A stretch of DNA of 57,960 nt from an uncultured Chlorobiaceae bacterium. GTDB lineage: Bacteria > Bacteroidota > Chlorobiia > Chlorobiales > Chlorobiaceae. How positions within the stretch are numbered: the stretch's first letter is position 1; each line of letters begins with the position of its first letter. Positions 36,893 through 46,576 of the stretch are shown piece by piece. A model generated the notes under the pieces. That model saw only the letters and a program-made list of their open reading frames with translations. It ran no database searches and was not told the origin of the DNA. The DNA is taken from the NCBI GenBank assembly GCA_903869365.1, contig CAIPYV010000079.1, positions 1 to 57,960 of the forward strand, given 5' to 3'. Position numbers and translations under genes: made by a program.

Positions 36893-39094
36893 TCAGCTTA
36901 TAAGACGCTCAACCGTAAAAACTCCCTGAACTTTTTTCACTTTGTCCATAAGAGTAGTGAGTTTGTCGGCATTACGAACATAGACCATGAGGGTACCAAC
37001 AAACATTCCGTCGCGGGCATGAAGGGAGATACTGCGGATATTGGTATCGAATTTAGAGATGACTGTGGTGATCTGATTGATGATGCCGATACGATCTTCA
37101 CCGACAATCTTTATTCCTGCCAGAAAATCGGTTTCAACCTTACGGTTCCATGATACCGAAACTACTCGCTCGCTTTTCAGCAGATTTTCATTACTGACGT
37201 TGACGCAGTTCTTGCGGTGAATCTTGACAACCCCTTCTGTTGTTACAAATCCAATAACGTCATCACCGGGTACCGGTTGACAACACTTGGCATAAGAGTA
37301 GGCAATATTGCTCATACCGGCGATAACAACCTCGTCTTTTTTCCCCGATGCACCTTCCTGCTCCTGCTCCTGACGGGCTTTCTGAAGATAATCTTCTACC
37401 TCACGAGCTTCGTCCATGGGGGTTTTCGCCGCCGGCTCCTCCTTGCGGGCGCCTGTAACCTTCTCAATAACCTCCTCACCATTGATCTGCTGACTGGCCA
37501 GGGCGCTGAAAAAATCTGCAGGGGTTTTAATGCCATACCGTTTAACCTGCCGAATGATCTCATTATCGGAAAAAAGCTTTTTTGTGCCAGTGAGCATTTT
37601 TTCCCACATACCTCGTCCTTTCTCAATCTGAATTCGCCGTTCCTCATTGATGGCGGATCGAATTTTGAGCTTGGCACGCTGGGTAACCACTATTTTAAGC
37701 CAGTCAGATTTTGGTTTCTGACTTTTTGAGGTAATGATTTCTACCCTGTCACCGGATTTAAGCTGTGCATTCAACCGGACAATCTTGCCGTTAACCTTTG
37801 CACCGATACAGCCGTTGCCGATCTCTGTATGGATGGCATAGGCGAAATCTATCGGGGTTGCACCGGCAGGCATGGTTTTCATATCCCCTTTCGGAGTAAA
37901 TACATAAATTTCATCATGGTAGAGATTGAGCTTGAATCCCTCCATAAAAGCGGCAGCTGAATCGGCATCCTTGATCAACTCTCTTGCCCAGCGAAGAAAC
38001 GAGTCGATGCTGGCATCATCTCTTGAGATTTTTTCCTTGTACCGCCAGTGAGCCGCAACTCCAAGTTCGGCAAACTCATGCATACGCTTGGTGCGGATCT
38101 GCAGTTCAACCATGTGACCTTTCGGACCTATAATGGCTGAATGAAGAGACTGGTATCCATTGTGTTTGGGTATCGAGATATAGTCCTTGAAATGTTGCGG
38201 AATAGGTGGATATTTCTGTGTTATAAAACCATAGACCGCAAAGCAGTCGGCAATACGCTCCGTATCGACAATGACCCTGATGCCATAGAGATCGTGAATA
38301 TCCTCAAAACTCTTGTTTTTGCTGCGCATCTTGTTGTAGATCGAAAAAAGATGCTTGGCACGCCCTTCCACCTCCACCTTGAAGCCTTGTTTTTCAAGAT
38401 CAGCCTTGATGGGGTTAATCATCTTGCTGAGATAGTTGACCCGCTCTCCCCTGCTCATACGGACCTTCTTCTGCAGAAAGTCGTGCATTTCAGGATCAAT
38501 AAACTTGAGTGCAAGGTTTTCGAACTCTACCCTCATTTTTCCAAGACCGAACCGATGTGCAAGAGGAGCGTAGATATCCCGTGTTTCAAGCGCTATCTTC
38601 AGACGACGGTGCTCGGGCAGGGATTGCAGCGTTCTCATGTTATGCAACCGATCGCAGAACTTTATGAGAATAACCCGGATATCCTTAACCATCGAGAGCA
38701 GCATCTTGCGAAAACCTTCCGCCTGGGTAGTCTCCCTGTTGATCGTGATTCCGGAAATCTTGGTAAGCCCTTCAACAATTTCAGCGACTTCAACGCCAAG
38801 TTCAGCGACAATGTCTTCAAAGGTATAGCCGCTGTCCTCAATAACATCATGGAGAAGTGCTGCAGCAACAGATACACCATCAAGAGGAAGCTCATTGAGC
38901 AGAATGGTGGCTACTTCGACTGGATGGAAGAAAAACGGTTCTCCGGAAGCTCTTTTTTCTCCTTCGTGTGCCCGATAACACATAAAAAAGGCACGCTGGA
39001 TGAGGGATTCATCAAAGTTTTTAAGATTCCGACGGGAAAGCGCAAGTATCTCGTTGAGTTTATTGTAATGATCCTTCTCTATCTGGGCTAACAT
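36893..39094 (-). CDS. rel: Bifunctional (p)ppGpp synthetase/hydrolase (Rel/SpoT)
   Basis: This 733-residue full-length RSH enzyme has a hydrolase HD domain with the metal pair in AALLHDVIEDSGYTF (His-Asp at 82-83), and CDRLHNMRTLQSL. The synthetase domain has IHDLYGIRVIVDTE and KDYISIPKHNGYQSLHSAI. TGS follows (VFTPKGDMKTMPAGATPIDFA), then a zinc-finger-like CCQPVPGDDVIGF and a C-terminal ACT domain. Both catalytic halves look intact, so it should be bifunctional. With the Ppx/GppA protein it frames the stringent response. Confidence 0.96.
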   Translation of the reverse strand: MLAQIEKDHYNKLNEILALSRRNLKNFDESLIQRAFFMCYRAHEGEKRASGEPFFFHPVEVATILLNELPLDGVSVAAALLHDVIEDSGYTFEDIVAELGVEVAEIVEGLTKISGITINRETTQAEGFRKMLLSMVKDIRVILIKFCDRLHNMRTLQSLPEHRRLKIALETRDIYAPLAHRFGLGKMRVEFENLALKFIDPEMHDFLQKKVRMSRGERVNYLSKMINPIKADLEKQGFKVEVEGRAKHLFSIYNKMRSKNKSFEDIHDLYGIRVIVDTERIADCFAVYGFITQKYPPIPQHFKDYISIPKHNGYQSLHSAIIGPKGHMVELQIRTKRMHEFAELGVAAHWRYKEKISRDDASIDSFLRWARELIKDADSAAAFMEGFKLNLYHDEIYVFTPKGDMKTMPAGATPIDFAYAIHTEIGNGCIGAKVNGKIVRLNAQLKSGDRVEIITSKSQKPKSDWLKIVVTQRAKLKIRSAINEERRIQIEKGRGMWEKMLTGTKKLFSDNEIIRQVKRYGIKTPADFFSALASQQINGEEVIEKVTGARKEEPAAKTPMDEAREVEDYLQKARQEQEQEGASGKKDEVVIAGMSNIAYSYAKCCQPVPGDDVIGFVTTEGVVKIHRKNCVNVSNENLLKSERVVSVSWNRKVETDFLAGIKIVGEDRIGIINQITTVISKFDTNIRSISLHARDGMFVGTLMVYVRNADKLTTLMDKVKKVQGVFTVERLIS

Positions 39095-39207
39095 TGCTCA
39101 TAAACTCCCGAAAACAACCTGTTAATAAATAATGGGGCAGCATTCCTTGTGCTTCTTCTATAACTAACGTATTTCTTGATAACTAAACAAACCGAAGAGA
39201 AAATCTT

Positions 39208-41265
39208 TCATTCGGACGGCAGATGTTTTATCGCCTGTTCAAGCTTTGAAATCTCGTCGCGCAGATATGCAGCCTTTTCATACTCCATCTGCACGGCCGC
39301 TTCCTGCATTTCAAGCCGGAGTTCTGCGGCCATGGCATAGGTCTCCTGAGGTGTCAGTGTCTCGATAAGAGCGGCAAGAAGCCTTTCGGGTTTGGGTTCA
39401 AGGCCGAAACGCTTTCTCCGATAGCGCTCCTCGGCATCAGCGACACTGGTTGTGTCGAGAATCTGGTCAACCGATTTTATGATTGACTGTGGTGTAATGC
39501 CATGCTCTTCGTTATATCGATGCTGAATGGCGCGACGCCTTGCCGTTTCATCGAGCACTTCGCGTATTGAACGTGTCAAAACATCGGCATAGAGCACCAC
39601 AAATCCATCAATATTTCGGGCAGCTCTGCCGGCAATCTGCATAAGCGAACGGGTATTGCGCAAAAAGCCCTCCTTATCGGCATCAAGAATTGCCACAAGG
39701 GATACTTCAGGAAGGTCAAGCCCTTCGCGAAGGAGGTTAACCCCTACAAGCACATCGATATCACCGACTCTCAGCTCTCTGAGAATCTGTATGCGCTCAA
39801 GACTTTTTATCTCCGAATGCAGATAGCGCGAGCGAATACCTGTCTTTCTAAAAAAGTCGTGCAGATCTTCAGCCATTCTTTTGGTCAGAGTCATGACAAG
39901 CGCTTTGTGGCCTTTTGCAGTATGGATGCGGATTTCTGCAAGGAGATTATCGATTTGTCCCGCTACAGGACGCACCTCTACCGGAGGATCGAGCAGACCG
40001 GTAGGACGAACCAGCTGTTCAACCACCACCCCGCCTGAACGCATCAGTTCGTGGTCGCTTGGAGTCGCACTGACACAGATAACCTGCGGGGCCATCTCCT
40101 CGAACTCTTCAAAACGAAGCGGACGATTGTCGAGCGCTGAAGGGAGCCGGAAACCATGTTCAACAAGAATGTTTTTCCGTGAACGGTCGCCCCCGAACAT
40201 GCCTCGTATCTGAGGCAAGGTTACATGGGATTCATCAATGACCACAAGATAATCAGAGGGAAAGTAATCAAGCAGACAGTAAGGCCGCTCACCTTCCCTT
40301 CGTCCTGAAAGGTGGCGCGAATAGTTTTCAATCCCGGAACAGTAGCCAAGCTCCTTTATCATTTCAAGATCATAGCGGGTGCGTTCCTCAATCCTGCGTG
40401 CCTCAAGAAGGCGGTTTTCTGACCGATAAACGTTTAACCGCCCTGCAAGCTCATTTTCAATGGCCAGCATGGCATCGTTGAGCTTGGCCTCATCGGCGAT
40501 GAACTGCCGTGCCGGATAGATAAATGCATAGTCTTCGACTCCAAGGACTTCACCGCTGTTTATTTCAAAGGTCTGGAGGCTTTCTATCGTGTTACCGAAA
40601 AATTCGATTCTCAGCGCAAGTTCCTCATGCGCTGGAACCAGATCAATAATATCTCCTCTTACCCGAAACTTTCCTGAGGTCGGCTGGACATCATCGCGGA
40701 TATAATGAAGGGCTATAAGCTCCTTCAGAAATGCGTCACGATCTTTGTCCATTCCGGAACGCAGTTCAATTATCTGTGCTTTCCAATCTTCAGGTGAGCC
40801 AAGACCATAGATACAGCTGACGGAACTGACGACAATCACATCCTTCCGACCGCTGAGCAGAGCACTGGTGGTCTTCAGTCGTAACCGTTCTATTTCATCG
40901 TTGATACGGAGATCTTTGGCGATATATTTATCAAGAGCGGGTAAATAGGCTTCAGGCTGATAAAAATCGTAGTAGCTGATAAAATACTCAACGGCATTAT
41001 CCGGGAAAAACTGCTTGAACTCTCCGTAGAGCTGTGCTGCAAGGGTTTTGTTATGGCTCATCACCAGAACAGGTTTATTGACCTGGGCTATGACATTTGA
41101 TATAGTAAACGTTTTCCCGGAACCAGTGACACCAAGCAGTGTCTGGTATGGATTTCCTGAACGAACTCCTTCGGAGAGCGCTTCAATGGCTTTCGGCTGG
41201 TCGCCCGCCGGACTGTAAGGACTCACAAGGCTGTAGATTCCATTCCCGCTCTGATTCATAAACAA
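39208..41265 (-). CDS. uvrB: Excinuclease ABC subunit B
   Basis: This 685-residue helicase-fold damage verifier has Walker [16 protein letters not shown] (residues 45-54), the beta-hairpin region [18 protein letters not shown], motif [23 protein letters not shown] and QIAGRAARN, ending with the UVR domain that contacts UvrC ([20 protein letters not shown]). It is complete. It is divergent from the M16 peptidase gene with ~280 bp between them, holding no other gene. Confidence 0.98.
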   Translation of the reverse strand: MFMNQSGNGIYSLVSPYSPAGDQPKAIEALSEGVRSGNPYQTLLGVTGSGKTFTISNVIAQVNKPVLVMSHNKTLAAQLYGEFKQFFPDNAVEYFISYYDFYQPEAYLPALDKYIAKDLRINDEIERLRLKTTSALLSGRKDVIVVSSVSCIYGLGSPEDWKAQIIELRSGMDKDRDAFLKELIALHYIRDDVQPTSGKFRVRGDIIDLVPAHEELALRIEFFGNTIESLQTFEINSGEVLGVEDYAFIYPARQFIADEAKLNDAMLAIENELAGRLNVYRSENRLLEARRIEERTRYDLEMIKELGYCSGIENYSRHLSGRREGERPYCLLDYFPSDYLVVIDESHVTLPQIRGMFGGDRSRKNILVEHGFRLPSALDNRPLRFEEFEEMAPQVICVSATPSDHELMRSGGVVVEQLVRPTGLLDPPVEVRPVAGQIDNLLAEIRIHTAKGHKALVMTLTKRMAEDLHDFFRKTGIRSRYLHSEIKSLERIQILRELRVGDIDVLVGVNLLREGLDLPEVSLVAILDADKEGFLRNTRSLMQIAGRAARNIDGFVVLYADVLTRSIREVLDETARRRAIQHRYNEEHGITPQSIIKSVDQILDTTSVADAEERYRRKRFGLEPKPERLLAALIETLTPQETYAMAAELRLEMQEAAVQMEYEKAAYLRDEISKLEQAIKHLPSE

Positions 41266-41540
41266 CTCTCCTCTCTTGACTGTTATTTCATCGTGCCTTT
41301 CTGCTCTTCCACGTCCGCTCTCTGGATTGTTAGAGTATAACTAAACATAAAAACAATATCGGTTCCAAACATTAACAGCTACAATCTTCGTTAACTTGAG
41401 CGCCAAAAAGCAGGATGTTCCGACCTTCCAGAATGTATATTCTTCAAAAAGGTTATTGAAGAGGGTTGCAATTATGGGCTTTATATCCCATTATTATCAT
41501 TCTTCTATACGTGATTGTTTTCACAGTTTCAGAGACAGCT

Positions 41541-41563
41541 CATCCCGATGTTCGTCATCGGGA
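41541..41563 (+). promoter_or_regulatory. Hairpin enclosing the M16 peptidase start codon
   Basis: ATCCCGATG (41541-41549) pairs perfectly with CATCGGGAT (41555-41563) across loop TTCGT. The ATG at 41548, the most likely start of the peptidase gene, has its first two bases in the stem. A T-rich tract follows. It could limit translation initiation, or be an attenuator or terminator that happens to overlap the signal-peptide codons. Confidence 0.4.
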
Positions 41564-44451
41564 TACTCTTTTTACATTTTATTTCATGTAAGCCCATGAC
41601 CAACGAAGTCAAGCCATACCCATACACGACCGTTCCGGGAGACTCTCTCAATACAAGAATCTATACACTCAGCAACGGTCTGACCGTTTACATGAGTTCT
41701 CATCGGGACGAACCAAGAATATATACCTCGATTGCCGTTCGTGCAGGCAGTAAAAATGACCCGGCTGAAACAACTGGCCTGGCCCACTATCTGGAGCACA
41801 TGCTTTTCAAGGGGACTGATTCAATCGGCTCCCTTGACTATGCCAAGGAACATTCCGAGCTTGAGAAAATTACGGAACTCTATGAGAAATACCGTTCAAC
41901 CACCGACCCTGACAAAAGAGCTGCGATATACAAGGATATCGACACTCTTTCCAATTTAGCCGCAAGCTATACCGTACCCAACGAATATGACAAGATTCTG
42001 AACTCGATCGGTGCTCACGGAACCAATGCCTATACCTGGGTTGAACAGACCGTCTATCTCAACGATATTCCGGCCAACAAACTCAACCAGTGGCTTACCA
42101 TGGAAGCGGAGCGATTCCGCAACCCAGTCATGAGACTGTTTCATACCGAACTTGAGACCGTGTATGAAGAGAAGAACATGACTATGGACAGCGACAGCAG
42201 AAAAATATGGGAAAGTCTTTTTTCAGGGCTCTTTAAAAAACACACCTATGGCACACAGACCACGATCGGAAAAGCGGAACACCTGAAAAACCCTTCAATA
42301 AAAAATGTTCTCAATTACTACCGTACCTACTATGTGCCGAACAACATGGCACTCTGCATTGCCGGTGATTTCGACCCTGATACCACAATACAACTTATCG
42401 ACGAAAAGTTTTCTGTGCTGCAGGCCAAAGATATTCCTCTCTTTACACCCGCTGTTGAAGAGCCCATCACGGAACCATCCGTCATCAAGGTGAAAGGACC
42501 GGAATCCGAAGAGGTTGTCATAGGGTTCCGATTCAATGGAATCAACAGTTCAGATGCCGATTACCTTACCCTTATTGACAAGATTTTATATAACCAGACT
42601 GCCGGCCTTATTGATCTTAACCTGAACCAGCAGCAAACAGTCCTGGATGGCGGCTCAATGCTGGTGATGATGAAAGATTACTCCTCGCATATTCTGAGCG
42701 GGAAACCAAGGGAAGGCCAGAGCCTTGACCAGGTGAAGGAGCTGCTTCTTGACCAGCTCGAACTTCTCAAAGAGGGCAAATTTCCCGACTGGCTTCTGGA
42801 GGCAACCATCAATGACCTGAAAATCGAACAGCTTAAACTCTACGAAACAAGCAAGGGTCGCGTTGAGTCATACGTTGATTCGTTTGTATGGGGGATGGAG
42901 TGGCCAGCATTTGTCAGCCAGTTCAAACGTCTGGAGAGCATTACCAAAGAGGATGTTGTGACGTTTGCCCGCGCTCACTACCATGCTAATTATGTCAGTG
43001 TCTACAAGGAACACGGAACACCGATAAGCGAAACAAAAATCCAGAAACCTCTGATCACTCCTCTTAAGGTGAACAGGGATACTTCGTCGACTTTTGCAGA
43101 AAAGATTCTGGCTCAGAAATCCAATACCATTGAACCCTCCTTTCTGGACTATACAAAGGATATCGAGTTTTTTGATATTAATTCGAGTATCAGGCTGCAC
43201 TACCTGCAAAATCATGAAAACGAGCTTTTTTCCCTTTATTACGTCTTTGATATCGGGAAGAACGTCAGTAAAAACATAGAGCTTGCACTTGACTATCTCT
43301 CCTATCTCGGGACATCAAGCCTCAGCCCGGCAGAATTCAACAAGGAACTGTATAAAATCGGCGCAAGCTTTTCGGCATTCACCTCGGATCAATACGTCTA
43401 CCTGAAGCTTTCGGGACTTGAAAAAAACTTCCCTGCAGCGATTCGACTGCTTGAAAATCTTCTTGTTGACACCCGGCCTGATGAAGCTGCACTTGAAAAA
43501 CTGAAAGCTGGAATAGTAAAAGAGCGAGCCGATGACAAACTTTCCAAAAAGAAGATACTTTTGGAAGCAATGGCCAATTACGGCAAGTATGGTCCGGTTT
43601 CACCATTCACCAATGTTCTCAGCAATGAGGAACTTGAAAAAATAAGCTCTCAAGAGCTGCTGGCAGAGATTCAAGATCTGTTGCACTACCGCCATCGGGT
43701 GCTTTATTACGGACCAGACCCTTCCAGTATGATCCTCGGTGAACTGCACTCGGTCCGACAGTATCCCGAATCCTTCAGAGCGGTACCGACATCAACCCCT
43801 TACAAAGACCTTGATCAGCATGATAATCTTGTCTATGTGGTTGATTACGATATGACCCAGGCTGAGGTTCTGCTGTTGACAAAAGATGAGGTATACGATT
43901 ATTCCAGGGCACCGTTAGTCAACCTTTTCAACGAATATTATGGTGGAGGGATGTCGTCAGTTGTCTTCCAGGAGTTGAGGGAGGCCAAAGCCTTGGCTTA
44001 TTCCGTATTTTCGGTCTACAAAACGCCAAAACAGATCAATGAGCACAACTATATTGTGAGTTATATCGGCACGCAAGCCGACAAGTTGCCTGAAGCTCTT
44101 GATGGAATAAGCACCCTGATGAATGAACTGCCAGAGTCGCCCGAGCTGTTTGCTTCTGCGAAAAACGGGATTCTGCAAAAAATATCCACCGAACGGCTGA
44201 CCAGAACCGAGGTTCTTTTCAATTATGAAGAGGCTGTGAGACTCGGTCACCCGTATGATATCAGAAAGGATATTTATCGTGATGCCGCGACCATCAGCCT
44301 GAGCGATATTAAAAAATTCCACAAAGAGCATTTTGTCAATAAAAAACATGTCATGCTGGTGCTTGGCAAAACAGAACATCTTGACATGGAGACTTTAAGG
44401 AAATACGGAACTGTGAAAGAGCTGACCCTTGAGGATATTTTCAGCTATTAA
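41548..44451 (+). CDS. M16-family zinc metallopeptidase, predicted lipoprotein
   Basis: This ~967-residue double-unit M16 (pitrilysin/insulinase-like) protease begins [14 protein letters not shown], a short lipoprotein-type signal with Cys at residue 14. The active half has [25 protein letters not shown], where HxxEH holds zinc and the Glu is the base, and the third ligand is in [10 protein letters not shown]. The second half (~520-960) is the inactive partner domain closing the cavity. Homologues in Bacteroidota/Chlorobiota are periplasmic lipoproteins. The frame opens at TTG 41515, directly after an in-frame stop; ATG 41548 is preferred. It is the last core gene before the defence island. 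Confidence 0.88.
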   Translation: MFVIGILFLHFISCKPMTNEVKPYPYTTVPGDSLNTRIYTLSNGLTVYMSSHRDEPRIYTSIAVRAGSKNDPAETTGLAHYLEHMLFKGTDSIGSLDYAKEHSELEKITELYEKYRSTTDPDKRAAIYKDIDTLSNLAASYTVPNEYDKILNSIGAHGTNAYTWVEQTVYLNDIPANKLNQWLTMEAERFRNPVMRLFHTELETVYEEKNMTMDSDSRKIWESLFSGLFKKHTYGTQTTIGKAEHLKNPSIKNVLNYYRTYYVPNNMALCIAGDFDPDTTIQLIDEKFSVLQAKDIPLFTPAVEEPITEPSVIKVKGPESEEVVIGFRFNGINSSDADYLTLIDKILYNQTAGLIDLNLNQQQTVLDGGSMLVMMKDYSSHILSGKPREGQSLDQVKELLLDQLELLKEGKFPDWLLEATINDLKIEQLKLYETSKGRVESYVDSFVWGMEWPAFVSQFKRLESITKEDVVTFARAHYHANYVSVYKEHGTPISETKIQKPLITPLKVNRDTSSTFAEKILAQKSNTIEPSFLDYTKDIEFFDINSSIRLHYLQNHENELFSLYYVFDIGKNVSKNIELALDYLSYLGTSSLSPAEFNKELYKIGASFSAFTSDQYVYLKLSGLEKNFPAAIRLLENLLVDTRPDEAALEKLKAGIVKERADDKLSKKKILLEAMANYGKYGPVSPFTNVLSNEELEKISSQELLAEIQDLLHYRHRVLYYGPDPSSMILGELHSVRQYPESFRAVPTSTPYKDLDQHDNLVYVVDYDMTQAEVLLLTKDEVYDYSRAPLVNLFNEYYGGGMSSVVFQELREAKALAYSVFSVYKTPKQINEHNYIVSYIGTQADKLPEALDGISTLMNELPESPELFASAKNGILQKISTERLTRTEVLFNYEEAVRLGHPYDIRKDIYRDAATISLSDIKKFHKEHFVNKKHVMLVLGKTEHLDMETLRKYGTVKELTLEDIFSY

Positions 44452-44498
44452 ATGAATAAGGGCATGAGGGAAAGCTGGGGCTTTGAACTTGAGTGCCA

Positions 44499-46559
44499 TC
44501 ATGTGTTGTTGTCTTTAAAATAGGTCACTTCAAAGGCTTTGCATGGGCGGAACTGCTGGAGACGGTTGTTAAAGGTGAAGGTATCGTTCATTTCATAGTG
44601 CTGAAAAATATCGAGTCCGCAATCGAGCAGGATTTTCCAGCCATTGTCAGTCTCAATGTGGCGGGTGTGCATCGTGCCGGTTTCATCAAACTCCCAGGTA
44701 AACGCTATTCCCGCTGTGTCGCAGGAGTTTTTCATTTTTTCGAAGTTTTCTTTCTGCTGTTCACCTTTGCAATCGTCTTCTGTGGTGATTAAATGAACGG
44801 CTACCTCATCCTCAATGGGTTTATATTTCAGAACCGTTTCAAGGAACTCCATGAAATTACGTACCTGATAGAAGAGCCGGATATATGGATCAGTGACAAC
44901 TATTCTGCTTGCTCCTCTCAGGTAGTGACCAAAGAGGGAATCATAAGAAACTCCACGCTGATTTTCCTGAAAAATCTGATGCTGCTCTTTGACTGTCGGG
45001 GCAGCAACAGGGGCTTGATCTCTTGACTCCTTGGGAAAATCAAGTTCAATGCTTTCAGCCTGGAGAAGCAATCCTTCTGGTTCAACGATTGTTTTCTTGT
45101 AATACTGAGGATAGGTCTCTTCTTCGAGGGTTTTAACCGTTCTTGATTGACCAGAGGCATCTGTATAGGAAAAATGCACTGTCGGGTACGTCGTATCAAG
45201 ACGCATAAGCTGATCTTTTACCCTTTTCCTGCCTTCGATTGCGAATATCAGCATTTCTTCAATTTCATCTCTTGATGCTCCTCCCTGAGGGAAAAGGATT
45301 TTCATAAGGCCAGAGAAGGTCTTATTGATACCGTCTCTATCACGCGTTGAAATATCGGGGGAAAGTGAAAAGTGCTCCTTATACCGATCTGAATAGTCGT
45401 GGTTGCGCATTGAACGAAGAATTTCGGCGAGGTAATCGACCACAAACCCATACCCATCAGAGAACATCTCACCGCGAATAATATCTATTTCCCAGCCTGG
45501 GGCATAAAAATGGATACGGTCAAGAAATGCTGAGTCATAAAATTTTTCTGGCAGTTCATCAAACAGGTTGGAGTGCTTGAGCATGTAGGGGACTGTATGC
45601 TGGGTGTTGCCAACAAAAACCATGGAAGCTTCTGCGCCAAGGGTTTCAACACCACGGGAGAAGGAGTTGTTGGCCATGTAGTTCTTCATAATATCAACCA
45701 GTGACTTGTCGACACGCTTCTGCCTGCCTGCAAACTCATCAAAAGCGACGACATCCCAATACCCAACCAGTCCGATTTTACCAGAAGAGTTACTCACAAA
45801 AAGTTTGGGCACAGTCACCTCACCACCGGAAATAAGAATACCATGAGGGGAGAATTCGGAATAGATATGGGACTTTCCTGTGCCTTTCGGGCCAAGTTCA
45901 ATAAGGTTATAATTGCTTTCACAATAAGGGATCAACCTGATAAGTTGCGTCAGCTTGCTGCGTTTGCCAAAAAGTTCAGGATTAAAACCTATGCTCTGGA
46001 TGAGCAGATCAATCCACTCGTCAGTCGTGAATTGCCTGCGGGCTTCTCCATACCCTTCGAAATCGAAATGAGAGAGCTGGATGGGTTTCAGTGCCGACAT
46101 GATCCAGGGTATCGCGTTCTTCTCTTCCTTGAATTCGTACTCGATATCAGCAATGCACCATACTCCCCCGACCAGGAGTTTTGGATGAGTCTTGATGGTA
46201 CCGGAATCTACCAGAACCTTTTTGATGCCGAGATTTGAAAACTCAGCCTCATAGGCATCGGTTTTGTCATTCAGCGCAACGCTTATCTTATCAATGACCT
46301 TATACCTGCCTTTCTCCTTGATATGTGATCGAACCAACCCGGCTTCATTGCGGTGCACATAGTGTTTTCGGAGAATCTCCTTAACCGTCTCTATGCCGGT
46401 TTGAATCGAAGCTTCATCACTTGTCGCGCAATATTGACCCAGCAGATATTCAAGAACATAAGTTGGAACAATGGCATTGCCTTTGACGGTCTTGACAAGA
46501 TCCTTTCGAACAACAAGCCCTGCAAAATGAGTGTTTATCTTTTGGTCAAGATTATTCAT
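44499..46559 (-). CDS. brxL: BREX BrxL-type AAA+ protein with C-terminal MIT_C-like domain
   Basis: The protein is ~686 residues. The N-terminal third (NTHFAGLVVRKDLVKTVKGN, LEYLLGQYCA) and the AAA+ core, LIELGPKGTGKSHIYSEFSP as Walker A, DVVAFDEFAG as Walker B and RGVETLGAEASMVFVGN, match BrxL. From ~residue 537 the sequence changes to SYDSLFGHYLRGASRIVV, then DPYIRLFYQVRNFMEFLE, HLITTED, DNGWKILLDCGLDIFQ and QQFRPCKAFEV, matching the MIT_C phospholipase D-like domain of MITD1. A Lon Ser-Lys protease domain is not seen. The open frame begins at TTG 46568; ATG 46559 is preferred. It is the last gene of the BREX operon, 17 bases after pglZ. Confidence 0.88.
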   Translation of the reverse strand: MNNLDQKINTHFAGLVVRKDLVKTVKGNAIVPTYVLEYLLGQYCATSDEASIQTGIETVKEILRKHYVHRNEAGLVRSHIKEKGRYKVIDKISVALNDKTDAYEAEFSNLGIKKVLVDSGTIKTHPKLLVGGVWCIADIEYEFKEEKNAIPWIMSALKPIQLSHFDFEGYGEARRQFTTDEWIDLLIQSIGFNPELFGKRSKLTQLIRLIPYCESNYNLIELGPKGTGKSHIYSEFSPHGILISGGEVTVPKLFVSNSSGKIGLVGYWDVVAFDEFAGRQKRVDKSLVDIMKNYMANNSFSRGVETLGAEASMVFVGNTQHTVPYMLKHSNLFDELPEKFYDSAFLDRIHFYAPGWEIDIIRGEMFSDGYGFVVDYLAEILRSMRNHDYSDRYKEHFSLSPDISTRDRDGINKTFSGLMKILFPQGGASRDEIEEMLIFAIEGRKRVKDQLMRLDTTYPTVHFSYTDASGQSRTVKTLEEETYPQYYKKTIVEPEGLLLQAESIELDFPKESRDQAPVAAPTVKEQHQIFQENQRGVSYDSLFGHYLRGASRIVVTDPYIRLFYQVRNFMEFLETVLKYKPIEDEVAVHLITTEDDCKGEQQKENFEKMKNSCDTAGIAFTWEFDETGTMHTRHIETDNGWKILLDCGLDIFQHYEMNDTFTFNNRLQQFRPCKAFEVTYFKDNNT

Positions 46560-46576
46560 GGACAACAACCGGCTGT

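Noticed and set aside
38141-39091. 316-codon open frame antisense to the Rel/SpoT gene
   Set aside because: The opposite strand encodes the HD and synthetase domains of a well-conserved enzyme. The antisense frame is a by-product of codon bias.
41515-41547. TTG start at 41515 for the M16 peptidase
   Set aside because: It is simply the first codon after an in-frame stop, with no ribosome-binding site. The ATG at 41548 gives a normal lipoprotein signal. It cannot be fully excluded.
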